The position numbers were made by a program, and so were the translations under genes. 64,000 nucleotides of DNA from Rhodocyclaceae bacterium (lineage in GTDB: Bacteria; Pseudomonadota; Gammaproteobacteria; Burkholderiales; Rhodocyclaceae), in NCBI GenBank assembly GCA_016702335.1, contig JADJEF010000018.1, positions 434,001 to 498,000 on the forward strand. Reading direction: 5' to 3'. This document shows, piece after piece, positions 16,955 through 26,134 of the stretch (position 1 is its first letter; every line of letters begins with the position of its first letter). Below the pieces are notes generated by a model. The model searched no databases and was not told the DNA's origin. It was given only the letters and a program-made list of their open reading frames with translations.

Positions 16955-18824
16955 CCGCGCACAGCTCAATAATCTGCGCCCCGTAGGCATCGAGTTTCTT
17001 GCTGCCAATGCCGCTGATCTGCGACAGCGCCTCCAGATCAGCAGGCGCACTTTGGGCAATCGCCGCCAAAGTTGCATCGTGAAAGATCACATACGCCGGC
17101 ACGCCATGCGCCCGCGCGGTTTCGGCGCGCCAGGCACGCAGCGCCTCAAAGAGCGGGCGCTGCGCATCCTGCAATTCCGCTGCCGGCACGCGCGCGCTGC
17201 CGATGCGTGAGCGGCTGGCCTCGCGCGTGCGCTTGGTCGGCTTGCGCGTGGCGCGGCGTAAGTGCACCTCTTGCTCGCCCTTGAGTACGGGGCGAGCCGC
17301 ATCGGCCAGACGCAGGCCGCCATGGGCTTCGTGGTCCACATCGAGCATGCCTAGCGCCACGAGTTGTCGAAACAGGCCGCGCCATTCCACCTCGTCGATC
17401 TCGCGCCCGATGCCGTAGGTGCTCAGCGTGTCGTGGCGGTACGACGACATGCGTTCACTTTCCTTGCCCAGCAAGACATCAATCACATGGCCGGCACCAA
17501 AGCGCTGGCCGGTGCGGAACACGCACGACAGCGCCTTGCGCGCCGCGTCGGTCGCATCCCAGGTATGGGGCGGTTCAAGGCAGACATCGCAGTTGCCGCA
17601 TGGGGTGGATTCCTCACCAAAATAGGCGAGCAGGCGCACGCGCCGGCAATTCGGCGATTCGCACAAGCCGAGCAGGGCCGACAGGCGCGCGTGCGAGAGC
17701 CGCTTGTGCGCCTCGTCGGCGTCGGACTCGTCGATCATGCGCCGCTGCTGCACGGCGTCGGCCAGGCCATAGGCCATCCACGCGCTGGCCGGCGCACCGT
17801 CGCGGCCCGCCCGGCCGGTTTCCTGATAGTAGCCCTCGATGCTCTTGGGCAGGTCGAGGTGCGCAACGAAGCGCACATCGGGCTTGTCGATGCCCATGCC
17901 AAAGGCAATGGTGGCGCACATCACGATGCCGTCTTCACGCAGAAAGCGATCCTGATTCCGCCGCCGGTCGGCTTGCTCCATGCCCGCGTGGTAAGGCAGC
18001 GACTGAATGCCGCGCTCGCTCAGCCACTGCGCGGTTTCCTCGACCTTTTTGCGCGACAGGCAATAGACAATGCCGGCATCGCCGCGATGTTCGCTCTGAA
18101 TGAAATCGAGCAACTGGTCGCGCGGTGCCGCCTTGTCGATAATGCTGTAGCGGATGTTGGGCCGGTCGAAGCTGGAAACGAAAATGCCGGCGTCTTCGAG
18201 TTGCAGCCGCTCGACGATCTCGGCGCGGGTCATGGCGTCGGCGGTCGCCGTCAATGCGATGCGCGGCACCTGCGGAAAGCGCTCGTGCAGCACCGAGAGC
18301 TGCATGTATTCGGGTCGGAAGTCGTGGCCCCATTGCGAGACGCAGTGCGCCTCGTCGATGGCGAATAGCGCGATGCCGGCGCCTTCCTGAATCTCGTTGA
18401 GCAGGTCGAGAAAATGGGGCATGAGCAGGCGCTCGGGCGCCACATAGAGTAAATCGAGCTCGCCGCCGCGCAGTGCACGCATCACCGCACCCGCCTCGGC
18501 CCCGCTGAGCGAGGAATTTAGGAAGGCCGAGCGTACGCCCAGCTCATCCAGAGCCGCCACCTGATTGTGCATCAGGGCAATGAGCGGCGAAACGACAATA
18601 CCGGTGCCACGGCGTACCAACGACGGAATCTGGTAGCACAGCGACTTGCCGCCGCCCGTCGGCATGAGCACCAGCGCATCGGCACCGGCAACCACGCTGT
18701 CAATGATTTCGGCCTGGCGGCCGCGAAAGGCGGGGTAGCCGAAGACTTCGCGCAGGATGTCGAGCGGGCTTGTGGCCGCCGTGTCCGCAAGTCGGCGCTG
18801 GTGAGACGGCGTTTCAGCAAGCAT
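16926..18824 (-). CDS. recQ: ATP-dependent DNA helicase RecQ
   Basis: A 632-residue 3'-5' helicase of recombination and replication repair. Walker A MPTGGGKSLC has K60, the DEAH box is at residues 157-160 followed by CVSQWGHDFRPEY, and motif VI is QETGRAGRDG. The RQC zinc site (CESPNC...CGNCDVC) and a C-terminal HRDC domain (about residues 540-620) are present. The first ATG is used, but its 5' end is unusual: codons 5-15 (TPSHQRRLADT) are a copy of the dispersed repeat, so the ancestral start may have been different. Confidence 0.96.
   Translation of the reverse strand: MLAETPSHQRRLADTAATSPLDILREVFGYPAFRGRQAEIIDSVVAGADALVLMPTGGGKSLCYQIPSLVRRGTGIVVSPLIALMHNQVAALDELGVRSAFLNSSLSGAEAGAVMRALRGGELDLLYVAPERLLMPHFLDLLNEIQEGAGIALFAIDEAHCVSQWGHDFRPEYMQLSVLHERFPQVPRIALTATADAMTRAEIVERLQLEDAGIFVSSFDRPNIRYSIIDKAAPRDQLLDFIQSEHRGDAGIVYCLSRKKVEETAQWLSERGIQSLPYHAGMEQADRRRNQDRFLREDGIVMCATIAFGMGIDKPDVRFVAHLDLPKSIEGYYQETGRAGRDGAPASAWMAYGLADAVQQRRMIDESDADEAHKRLSHARLSALLGLCESPNCRRVRLLAYFGEESTPCGNCDVCLEPPHTWDATDAARKALSCVFRTGQRFGAGHVIDVLLGKESERMSSYRHDTLSTYGIGREIDEVEWRGLFRQLVALGMLDVDHEAHGGLRLADAARPVLKGEQEVHLRRATRKPTKRTREASRSRIGSARVPAAELQDAQRPLFEALRAWRAETARAHGVPAYVIFHDATLAAIAQSAPADLEALSQISGIGSKKLDAYGAQIIELCAATRLASMPD
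18785..18811 (+). repeat. Dispersed repeat, copy 5 (recQ 5' end)
   Basis: CCGCAAGTCGGCG then CTGGTGAGACGGCG on the + strand. On the recQ strand it is codons 5-13, giving TPSHQRRLA. Confidence 0.85.
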
Positions 18825-18826
18825 GA

Positions 18827-19243
18827 TCAGCGGCTACTCCATGGGTTGAACAGGCTGACCGGCAAGCCATCAAATTCGCGGGTGTTGAGCGTTACCAGCG
18901 TCAGGTCGTGGGCGATTGCGGTGGCGGCGAGCAGGCTGTCAATTGCCGCCAGCGGACGCCCGGCGGCGGCAACCAGGCTGCCCCAGCGGTCGGCGACGCG
19001 TGCGTCGATGGGCAGGACGCGCCCGGTGAAGAAGGTAGGCAGGTCGAGTTCCAGCCAGTCTCGCAAGGCTTGCTGGCGCGGCGGGTCGTTGATGCCGTCG
19101 ATGCCCTTGCGAATTTCGCCCAGCGTCAGCACGCTCACGTAAAGGCTGGCGGCCGGGCGGTCGGAAAACCAGCTTACGACGCCGGCATCCGGCGTTTTGC
19201 GGCGTAGTTCGGAAATAACGTGGGTGTCGATCAGGTAGCTCAT
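18827..19243 (-). CDS. PIN-domain toxin, VapC/FitB-like
   Basis: A 138-residue predicted Mg-dependent ribonuclease toxin. PIN acidic residues are visible in YLIDTHVISELRRK, TLGEIRKGID, and PLAAIDSLLAATAIAHDL (D/E-D-D pattern), and the end TLVTLNTREFDGL is typical. It starts 6 bases after the upstream antitoxin stop and ends 2 bases from recQ. FitB-type assignment is from the N-terminal pattern. Confidence 0.9.
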   Translation of the reverse strand: MSYLIDTHVISELRRKTPDAGVVSWFSDRPAASLYVSVLTLGEIRKGIDGINDPPRQQALRDWLELDLPTFFTGRVLPIDARVADRWGSLVAAAGRPLAAIDSLLAATAIAHDLTLVTLNTREFDGLPVSLFNPWSSR

Positions 19244-19249
19244 CGGGGG

Positions 19250-19498
19250 CTACAGAGCGACCGCGCGCGTTGGGCTGCCGTCGCGCTCGAACACGATCTC
19301 GTCCACGCCCGCCAAGGGCGAGCGGCGCATGAAGTCGACCAGTGAGCCCTGCGCCTGCGACAGCCGCTCGAAGGTCTCGCTGGAGAGCACCACGGCGACG
19401 GTGCGGCCATGCACGGTAATTTCCTGTGGTTGCGTCTGGGCGCTTTTGACGAGCTCGGACATGCGCGCCTTGGCTTCCTGCATTTGCCATGTTTGCAT
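19250..19498 (-). CDS. Phd/YefM-type antitoxin
   Basis: An 82-residue antitoxin. The N-terminus MQTWQMQEAKARMSELVK and ITVHGRTVAVVLSSETFERL match the Phd/YefM fold that binds the operator; the C-terminus would wrap the PIN toxin. The ATG at 19498 was chosen over longer readings because it gives the standard N-terminus and follows an AAAGGAGTG ribosome binding site. It pairs with the downstream PIN gene. Confidence 0.88.
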   Translation of the reverse strand: MQTWQMQEAKARMSELVKSAQTQPQEITVHGRTVAVVLSSETFERLSQAQGSLVDFMRRSPLAGVDEIVFERDGSPTRAVAL

Positions 19499-19628
19499 GA
19501 CGAACACTCCTTTCTGACTAGGTTGGTCAGAATTATAGCCGCTGCTGCAACACTGCGTTGCCGGTTCAGGGCTTGGAAAAAATGGGCTTGAGCGCAAACT
19601 GCAAAGCATCGTTGCCAAGGAGATTGCC

Positions 19629-20537
19629 ATGAATGCCCGTACCCCCTTACTACTTACCTCCGAATCCGTAATAGCTCCCCGCCGCGTCGAGCAGGTGGTT
19701 ACCGGTCGCGCGGTGACTGACGGCGATGGCGTACGCATCAACCGCGTGCTGACCCAGACGCACCAGCGCCGCCTCGACCCTTTCCTGATGCTCGACATCT
19801 TCGGCAGCGACAGCGCCGCCGACTACATTGGTGGCTTTCCCTCGCATCCGCATCGCGGCTTCGAGACCGTCACTTTCATGCTTGACGGGCGCATGCGCCA
19901 TCATGACAGTGCCGGCAACGAGGGCCTGCTCGAACCAGGTGGCGTGCAGTGGATGACGGCCGGCCGCGGCGTGATCCACTCCGAAATGCCGGAGCAGGAA
20001 GAGGGTCGTATGGAAGGTTTTCAGCTCTGGCTGAATCTGCCGGCCAAAGAGAAGATGTGCGCTCCCTGGTACCGCGACTTCACTGCCGCTGATCTGGTGC
20101 GATTCGAGACCGATACCGGCGCCAAGGTGCAGGTCATCGCAGGCACTAGCCATGGCGTGGCCTCGGTGGTGCAGCGCGAGGCGACGCAGGTGCTCTATCT
20201 TGATATCGAACTGGCGCCGGGCGCGCGCTTCAGCCAGCCGCTGCCTGCCGGGCACAATGCCTTTGTCTGTGCCTATCGCCGCGAGGTAAGGTTGGGCGAA
20301 GGCGCGCAAGTCGGCGCTGGCGAGACGGCGATTGGCCACGGCCAGATGGTGATTCTGGCCAACGAGGGCGACGGTGTGGTGCTCGAATCCACGACTGGCG
20401 GCCGCGCCATTCTCGTGGCCGGGCGTCCGTTGGGTGAGCCGATTGTCCAGTACGGGCCCTTCGTGATGAATTCGCAGGCAGAGATCCATCAGGCTATGGC
20501 GGATTTTCGTACCGGACGCCTGGGCACCATGACCTAG
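19629..20537 (+). CDS. Pirin-family cupin protein
   Basis: A 302-residue bicupin. Metal-binding residues of cupin 1 are visible in FPSHPHRGFETVTFML and a following histidine/glutamate in GRGVIHSEMPEQ. Bacterial pirins include quercetinase-like dioxygenases and redox sensors; which applies is unknown. Residues 227-234 (QVGAGETA) are a perfect in-frame copy of the dispersed repeat at 20306-20331, in the C-terminal cupin. It is transcribed divergently from the toxin-antitoxin pair. Confidence 0.9.
   Translation: MNARTPLLLTSESVIAPRRVEQVVTGRAVTDGDGVRINRVLTQTHQRRLDPFLMLDIFGSDSAADYIGGFPSHPHRGFETVTFMLDGRMRHHDSAGNEGLLEPGGVQWMTAGRGVIHSEMPEQEEGRMEGFQLWLNLPAKEKMCAPWYRDFTAADLVRFETDTGAKVQVIAGTSHGVASVVQREATQVLYLDIELAPGARFSQPLPAGHNAFVCAYRREVRLGEGAQVGAGETAIGHGQMVILANEGDGVVLESTTGGRAILVAGRPLGEPIVQYGPFVMNSQAEIHQAMADFRTGRLGTMT
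20306..20331 (+). repeat. Dispersed repeat, copy 6 (in pirin)
   Basis: GCAAGTCGGCGCTGG then CGAGACGGCGA, in frame, coding QVGAGETA. Confidence 0.85.
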
Positions 20538-20818
20538 CGCATCGACTTCGAACTACGTGGCGTGGCGATGCGCGGTCAGGGAATCGCGGCAACGAAGCGC
20601 GGATCTGCCGTTCAGAAATCCGACTTCAGCGAGGCGCGTGGCACGGTTCAAATCCATAGGCCAGTTTCACTCACCGGGTGGTTACGACGCAGGGCTGAGG
20701 TCGGACCGTCATTATGCCGTCAAGAGGCCGGCACTTTGTTCGCGCGGATGTCGGTTCCTGGCACGCAACCGCCGATTGAGAGAGGGCGTGCCTTGCGACC
20801 GATGCGCGTCGGCATCGT

Positions 20819-21613
20819 ATGATTAGCCTTTCTCAGGCAATTTCGCTTTTCGCCCGGCATGCTCCTCATCTCGCTCTTATGACGCCCTTCCTGCGCCTGA
20901 TTATCTCGGTCGTGGTTATCGCCGGTCTCTGGCAGTTGCCCTACGGTCGCCAGATCCTTTATCCGCTGACTCTGCTGGCGACGTTGGCGCATGAGCTGGG
21001 GCATGGCATCGCTGCCTTGGCGGTGGGTGCTCAGTTCGAGAGTCTGGTACTGCATCCCGACGGCTCCGGGCTGGCGCGCTGGAGTGGTAGCGTCGGTCCG
21101 CTGGCACAGGCGCTGATTGCCGCCGGCGGGCTGCTCGGGCCGACACTGGCCGGCGTGCTGTTGTTGGCCGTGTCACGCTGGCCTCGTTATGTACCCAAGG
21201 CGCTGGGCCTCCTGGCGGTGATCGCTGTGGCGGTGGCACTGCTTTGGGTGCGCAATCTGTTTGGCCTGGCATTCATTCTGGCGCTCGCCGTCGCACTGGC
21301 GCTGGGTAGTCGCTGGCTGGGCGCGGCCGCTGCGGCACAGGTGCTTAACCTTCTGGCCGTGACGCTGTGCCTGTCGCTGTATCAAGACCTTGGCTACATG
21401 TTTTCGGCCACGGCTACGGTGGCCGGGGCGACGCTGCCTTCGGACAGCGCCGCGATCGCGGCCGCCCTGTGGCTACCCTACTGGTTCTGGGGGGCGCTGA
21501 TTGCCCTGACCGCGCTGGTCGCGATGCTCGCTGGCGTGTGGTTTTCTGCCTCGGGCCCGGCGGCGGCCTCATCCTCGAACCCGCTGCCCGAAAATGCGCG
21601 CAAGTCAGCCTGA
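20819..21613 (+). CDS. M50B-like membrane metallopeptidase
   Basis: A 264-residue polytopic membrane protein with a zinc motif HELGH in LATLAHELGHGIAALAVG (about residue 60), matching the M50B peptidase-like family. About six to seven hydrophobic segments follow. No PDZ domain is seen, unlike RseP. It is the first of nine close-packed + strand genes, 49 bases before the next. A role in cleaving or monitoring membrane proteins in this operon is inference. Confidence 0.8.
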   Translation: MISLSQAISLFARHAPHLALMTPFLRLIISVVVIAGLWQLPYGRQILYPLTLLATLAHELGHGIAALAVGAQFESLVLHPDGSGLARWSGSVGPLAQALIAAGGLLGPTLAGVLLLAVSRWPRYVPKALGLLAVIAVAVALLWVRNLFGLAFILALAVALALGSRWLGAAAAAQVLNLLAVTLCLSLYQDLGYMFSATATVAGATLPSDSAAIAAALWLPYWFWGALIALTALVAMLAGVWFSASGPAAASSSNPLPENARKSA

Positions 21614-21662
21614 ACTGCGCATAAACTGGCTTTTGTCTTAATTCACGAGAGTGGAACGTCGA

Positions 21663-22361
21663 ATGAAAGGTGTGATGGAGTTTCTGGAAAAGGCCGGGCT
21701 GGTCAAGCAGGAAGTGCCTTCTGCCGCGCCTGAAGCGACTATGCGCCCTGCGGCGAGTGCCGCGCCTGGGCCAGGCGCGCCCGCAGCGCCGATGCCGGCT
21801 GAGCCGATGCCCTCGGCTGCGCCGGTGGCTGACGGGGCCGATACCCTCAACCTCGCCGATATCTATGCCCAGGCCGGTGTGCCGGCAGCGCTGTACCCGG
21901 CCGAGCGCCTGTTGCGTCTGGTCGATGGCCTGAGTGCCATGGACGAGGCCACACGCCTGCTGGCGATCAAGGCGATGGATGCCGCCGATGAGTCATGGAC
22001 CATTGCCGACCCGTTGCAGGACGCCAGCCTCAAGGTGCAGGCGCTCGCTGCCCACGGTGCTCAGTTGCGGCAAGAACTGGAGCGCTTCGAGGCGGAAACG
22101 CAGGCCCGCGTTACTGCGGTGCGCACCCGGCAGGAGCAGCGGGTGGGCGAAATACGCAAGCAGATGAGCGAACTGGAAGCACTGTTGGCGCGTGAGCTGA
22201 CCCGGGGTGAGCAGGAATGCGCCGAGCAGGACGCCAATCTCGCCGCCGCGCGCGAACAGGTGACGCGCGAACTGGGCGAGATCGCCCGCCACAGTACCGC
22301 ATTGCAGGGTCTCACGGCGCGGTTCGGCACCCTGGCCGCGCCGCCCTCGGCACAGGAGTAG
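21663..22361 (+). CDS. Coiled-coil protein of unknown function
   Basis: I do not recognise a family. The product (about 232 residues) has a short N-terminal helix (MKGVMEFLEKAGLVKQE), an Ala/Pro-rich linker, a helical central part and a long coiled coil from about residue 130 (LRQELERFEAETQARV onward). There is no signal peptide or membrane segment. A GTG at 21651 is an alternative start. It ends 4 bases before the next gene. In this operon it could be a cytoplasmic partner of the PspA-like protein, but that is inference. Confidence 0.75.
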   Translation: MKGVMEFLEKAGLVKQEVPSAAPEATMRPAASAAPGPGAPAAPMPAEPMPSAAPVADGADTLNLADIYAQAGVPAALYPAERLLRLVDGLSAMDEATRLLAIKAMDAADESWTIADPLQDASLKVQALAAHGAQLRQELERFEAETQARVTAVRTRQEQRVGEIRKQMSELEALLARELTRGEQECAEQDANLAAAREQVTRELGEIARHSTALQGLTARFGTLAAPPSAQE

Positions 22362-22365
22362 CGAC

Positions 22366-22872
22366 ATGGCAACACTGACCCCCCTGGCCAAAGGCCTGAT
22401 CGGCCTGGCCGTCATTGGCGGCATGGCCTCGGCCGTGTGGAACCTCGGCCTGAAGGACTACATGGCCGCCGCTACCGTCGCTGCGCCGGTGCCCGCCACG
22501 CCACCCTCGACCCCAGCCACCGGCACCCAGGCGGCAGTTGCCGTGCCGGTGCCGCCAACCGCCGTCTCACCAGCGCCGACTTCCGGATCAGCGGTGGCGG
22601 TAGAGCCAGTTCTTGCGCCCACGGAAGGCAAGGCAATCACCGCTGCCGAGAGTGGCGAAAAAGGGCGTCAATTGCTCGACGCCGGCAACTACGCCCACGC
22701 GCGCATCTTCCTCGAACAGGCAGTCAAGATGGGGGATGGCCCGGCGGCCTGCCGACTGGGCGAAATGACGCTCAAAGGGCAGGGCGGGCTGATCGCCGAC
22801 CGTGACAAGTCGGCCAGCCTGTTTCAGCTCGCACAATCGCGCGGCATGATCTGTTTCGCTTCCGGACAATAA
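22366..22872 (+). CDS. Single-pass membrane protein with Sel1-like C-terminus
   Basis: A 168-residue protein with one N-terminal transmembrane segment (LAKGLIGLAVIGGMASAVW), a Pro/Ala/Val-rich linker, then a helical repeat region similar to Sel1/TPR motifs (YAHARIFLEQAVKMGDGPAACRLGEMTLKG). The topology suggests a periplasmic repeat domain. Residues 66-74 (AVSPAPTSG) in the linker derive from a repeat copy at 22560-22586 inserted in frame. No specific function can be assigned. Confidence 0.72.
   Translation: MATLTPLAKGLIGLAVIGGMASAVWNLGLKDYMAAATVAAPVPATPPSTPATGTQAAVAVPVPPTAVSPAPTSGSAVAVEPVLAPTEGKAITAAESGEKGRQLLDAGNYAHARIFLEQAVKMGDGPAACRLGEMTLKGQGGLIADRDKSASLFQLAQSRGMICFASGQ
22560..22586 (-). 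repeat. Dispersed repeat, copy 7 (in Sel1-like protein)
   Basis: CGCCGTCTCACC then AGCGCCGACTTCCGG, in frame in the proline-rich linker, coding AVSPAPTSG. Confidence 0.85.
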
Positions 22873-22887
22873 GTTAAGGACATCCTC

Positions 22888-24462
22888 ATGAAACTTCGCT
22901 CATCCCTACCGTTGGCGCTGATCGGTGCCTTTATCGGGCTGGCAGCCCCTGTACATGCACAAGGTTTCGTGTTTGGCAGCAGCGCTCCCGCCAAGCCCGA
23001 AGCGGCGGCCCCCGCTGGCGCCAGCAGCGCCAAAGTCGAGACGGCGCAGCGCCTGCTCAAGCGTATCGGGCTGCTGCGCGAAACGCCCAGCGGGCAGCTC
23101 ACGGCGGCCACGCAAGAGGCGATCCGCCAGTTCTCCCAGCAGCAGGGGCTGGCGCCGACCACTCAGGTCACTGACGCCCTGCTCAATTCGCTGCGCCGGG
23201 TAATCTGGCAAACGCAAAACTACGCCAGCGGCAATTACAAGGGTCGCGAAAAGCTGGTCGACGCCGCTGGCCTGCGCGAAGCGCAGATCCTGCTCGGCAA
23301 GCTGGGTTTCAATGCCGGCCCGCTTGACGGCACCTTCGGTCCGCAAACGCAGGTAGCCACCGAGGCCTTTCAGGAATCACAGAACGTTACCGTCGACGGC
23401 CTGATCACTGCCACGGTGCTCATGAATCTTCGCCGCGCCGTCAATGGCGTCGGTGCTGCGGCGCCCGCCAGCGTGCGCGTGCTCAACTGGCCCGACTATA
23501 TCGACGCCAGCGTGCTGACCGATTTCGAGAAGGAACACAAGATTCGCGTCATCTACGACATCTTTGCCGGCAACGATGATCTGCAGGCGAAACTGAGCGC
23601 CGGCGGCGTGCCTTACGACGTGGTCTTCCCCACCGCCAATGCCGTGCCTGCCATGGCTGCCAAAGGCCTGCTGGGCAAGCTCGACAAAGCCAGCCTGAAG
23701 AATGTTGCGAATCTTGATCCGCGCGTCGACGCCGCCTTGCGCTCGTGGGACAAAGAGGGTGCCTACAGCCTGCCCTACATGTGGTACACCGTGGGTATTG
23801 CCTGGAACCCCAAGCTGACCGCGCGCGCTGCACCAGGGCAAGTCATGGATTCGCTGGCCAACGTCTTTGACCCGGCCATGGCACGTCGTTTCCAGTCCTG
23901 CGGGGTTGGCGTGGTCGATTCGGCGACCGATGTGGTGCCGCTGGCCGCGATGGCCGGTGGTCAGCCGCAGTGGAACAGCGCGGCCTCACTCAAGGCGGCC
24001 GAGCAGGTGCTGTCGCGCCTCGGTGGCGTGGTCAAGGTGGTACCCACCGACCAGTTCATCGATGCCCTGGCGACCGGCAAGCTGTGCGTCGCCATCGGTT
24101 TTTCCGGCGATGCGGTGCAGGCGCAGGGCAAAGCCAAAGGCAGTGTCGAGTACCGCGTCCCGGCTGAAGGTGGCCTGCTCGCCATTGACGCCATGGCTGT
24201 GTCGGCCAATGCCAAAAATCGTCGCGAGGCGCACCTGTTCATCGACTACCTGCTGCGACCGCAGGTGATTGCCAAAATTTCCAATGCGGTCGGCTATGCC
24301 AACGCCAACCTCAAGGCGGGCGACTACATGCATGACAGCGTGAAGTCCAACCCGGCGGTGGTGCCGAGCACGGCTGCACTGAGCCGCTCGGCACCGATTC
24401 CGATTCTTACCGAGTCGGACCAGCAGGAAATCGCGCGCATCTGGGGCAAGCTGTCGCGCTAA
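22888..24462 (+). CDS. Peptidoglycan-binding / PotD-type solute-binding fusion
   Basis: A 524-residue exported protein with a signal peptide cleaved near AAPVHAQG. Two PG_binding_1-like repeats follow (about residues 48-105 and 125-185; the second has LGKLGFNAGPLDGTFGPQTQ). From about residue 193 a periplasmic binding fold of the spermidine/putrescine type starts (VRVLNWPDYIDASVLTDFEK ending in ARIWGKLS). No ABC permease or ATPase is nearby, so it is more likely a wall-anchored sensor than a transport component. RBS and 15-base spacing place it in the operon. Confidence 0.83.
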   Translation: MKLRSSLPLALIGAFIGLAAPVHAQGFVFGSSAPAKPEAAAPAGASSAKVETAQRLLKRIGLLRETPSGQLTAATQEAIRQFSQQQGLAPTTQVTDALLNSLRRVIWQTQNYASGNYKGREKLVDAAGLREAQILLGKLGFNAGPLDGTFGPQTQVATEAFQESQNVTVDGLITATVLMNLRRAVNGVGAAAPASVRVLNWPDYIDASVLTDFEKEHKIRVIYDIFAGNDDLQAKLSAGGVPYDVVFPTANAVPAMAAKGLLGKLDKASLKNVANLDPRVDAALRSWDKEGAYSLPYMWYTVGIAWNPKLTARAAPGQVMDSLANVFDPAMARRFQSCGVGVVDSATDVVPLAAMAGGQPQWNSAASLKAAEQVLSRLGGVVKVVPTDQFIDALATGKLCVAIGFSGDAVQAQGKAKGSVEYRVPAEGGLLAIDAMAVSANAKNRREAHLFIDYLLRPQVIAKISNAVGYANANLKAGDYMHDSVKSNPAVVPSTAALSRSAPIPILTESDQQEIARIWGKLSR

Positions 24463-24481
24463 GCCTGACATAGACGCTGGC

Positions 24482-25381
24482 ATGAGCGCTTCACCGTCCT
24501 ACCTCGCTGCCTTCCTGCGCCATCCGAATAATGGCATGGCGCTGCTCGCGGCCGGTTGCGCGGCAATCTTCGCCTCGATTCCCTATGGCTGGGAAGGCAT
24601 GGCGCTGGTCGGGGTGGTGGCGCTCGGCATCGAGGTGCTGGCGGCGCTGGCGATCCCCGACTTGCCCAGCTTTCGCGCGGCGGTCGATCGCACGCAGGCG
24701 GGGCGGATGCGCGAGCAGCGGCGCGCCAGTTTGCTGGCTGAACTCGATGAACAGGGCGGGCAGGGCGGCAAGGCGGTGCGCCAGACCTACGAGCAGATGC
24801 GCTCACGCGTGCTGGCGCTGATGCGTACAGCGGCACAGGCGGGCGGCTCACTCAGCGTGCACGATGTCGAGAAGCTGGACGATCTGTGCGTCGATTACCT
24901 GGGCATGAGCGCGTTGCACCTCTCGCTCGGGCAGCGCAAGGAGGGCTTGGGCGAAGACGCCTTGCTCAAGCGCATTGCCGCACTGCAAACCCAGATCAAG
25001 AACAACGCCCTGTCGGACGAAGAAGAGCGCCAGCTGCGCGCGGCTCAAAGCGAATACACCGAGGCCGCCGAGCGTGCGCGACGCATGGCGGTGCGGCGCA
25101 GCGTGCTTGAAGCCACGTTGGTGTCCATGCCCGACAAGCTGGAAGAACTGTACCAACTGGTCATGGCCTCGCCCTACGCCAAAGACATGGGCAGCAAGAT
25201 CGAAGACTCACTGTCACGCTTGCGTATTGCCGAAGAAGTTGCCGCAGAATTCGACGACAGTGAGTTAGACGCTATCGAGAGCCCGCTCACCCGTGGCGAT
25301 TCGCGCACGAAGGCAAACGCGACGCTCGGCCAGATTTCCCGCCAACAGGCCGCACGCCGTGTCGGTGCCATCAAGCAGTAA
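24482..25381 (+). CDS. Membrane-anchored coiled-coil protein, unknown family
   Basis: The 299-residue product has two hydrophobic stretches near the N-terminus (GMALLAAGCAAIFASIPYGW and MALVGVVALGIEVLAALAIP) followed by long helical, charged coiled-coil regions (about residues 70-240). No catalytic motif is seen. It sits between the wall-binding fusion and the PspA-like gene, so it may link inner membrane and cytoplasmic partners; this is inference. Confidence 0.72.
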   Translation: MSASPSYLAAFLRHPNNGMALLAAGCAAIFASIPYGWEGMALVGVVALGIEVLAALAIPDLPSFRAAVDRTQAGRMREQRRASLLAELDEQGGQGGKAVRQTYEQMRSRVLALMRTAAQAGGSLSVHDVEKLDDLCVDYLGMSALHLSLGQRKEGLGEDALLKRIAALQTQIKNNALSDEEERQLRAAQSEYTEAAERARRMAVRRSVLEATLVSMPDKLEELYQLVMASPYAKDMGSKIEDSLSRLRIAEEVAAEFDDSELDAIESPLTRGDSRTKANATLGQISRQQAARRVGAIKQ

Positions 25382-25413
25382 GCTACACCCCATTCACCAA
25401 CCAGGAGAAACTT

Positions 25414-26121
25414 ATGGCCAATAACGCGATCTTCGCCCGCCTCGCTAATTTATGGACGGGCTTCATTTCGCTCTGGGTGTCTGATGTTGAAAAGGCGCAC
25501 CCCGAGATTGCCTATCAGAACGCTATTTCCTCGATGATCGAGAAGTACGCCAAGCTCAAGGCGGCTACCGGCTCGATCATCGCGCGTCGGCAAGACATCA
25601 CCGGCCGGCTGGAGACCCAGCAGCGCGAGCTGGCCACGGTGACCGCCGATCTGGAAACGGCGCTCGCGACCAATCAGGACGATCTCGCGGTGGTGCTGAT
25701 CCAGAAAAAGAATGCCCTCGACGAAGCGATCAAGGATTTGCAGGCCGATGCCGCGCAGGCCACCGCCGATGCCGATAGCGCCAAAGATTCGCTGATGCAG
25801 GTCAAGGCCGATATCGACAAGCTCAAGGCCGAGAAAGACCGCATGCTGGCGCAGATGCACAGCGCGCAGGCACGCCTTGCCATTCAGGGGCAGCTCGATG
25901 GCCTGTCGGTCGACGCGGAAGTGCAGGCCTTGGGCAGCGTACGCGAGCACATCAAGAGCCAGGTCGCGCAGGCTAGCCTGGGGGCGGAGTTGCAGGCCTC
26001 CGACCTCGATACGCGCCTCGCCAAGCTGCGCCAGAGCAGCGGCAGTGTCACCGCCAAAGCGCAACTTGACGCGATGAAGCAGGCGCGCGCCGCGGCACAG
26101 AGCACCGGCAAGACCCTCTAA
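25414..26121 (+). CDS. PspA/IM30-family membrane-remodelling protein
   Basis: A 235-residue, nearly all-helical protein fitting the PspA/Vipp1 family, which belongs to the ESCRT-III superfamily and polymerises on damaged membranes. The N-terminal amphipathic stretch (IFARLANLWTGFISLWVSD) is followed by the long hairpin helices (KYAKLKAATGSIIARRQDI through KLKAEKDRMLAQMHSAQARL). It has an AGGAGAAACTT ribosome site. The AAA ATPase gene begins 14 bases downstream, so a remodeller/ATPase pair is likely. Confidence 0.78.
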   Translation: MANNAIFARLANLWTGFISLWVSDVEKAHPEIAYQNAISSMIEKYAKLKAATGSIIARRQDITGRLETQQRELATVTADLETALATNQDDLAVVLIQKKNALDEAIKDLQADAAQATADADSAKDSLMQVKADIDKLKAEKDRMLAQMHSAQARLAIQGQLDGLSVDAEVQALGSVREHIKSQVAQASLGAELQASDLDTRLAKLRQSSGSVTAKAQLDAMKQARAAAQSTGKTL

Positions 26122-26134
26122 GTGAGCGACCGGC

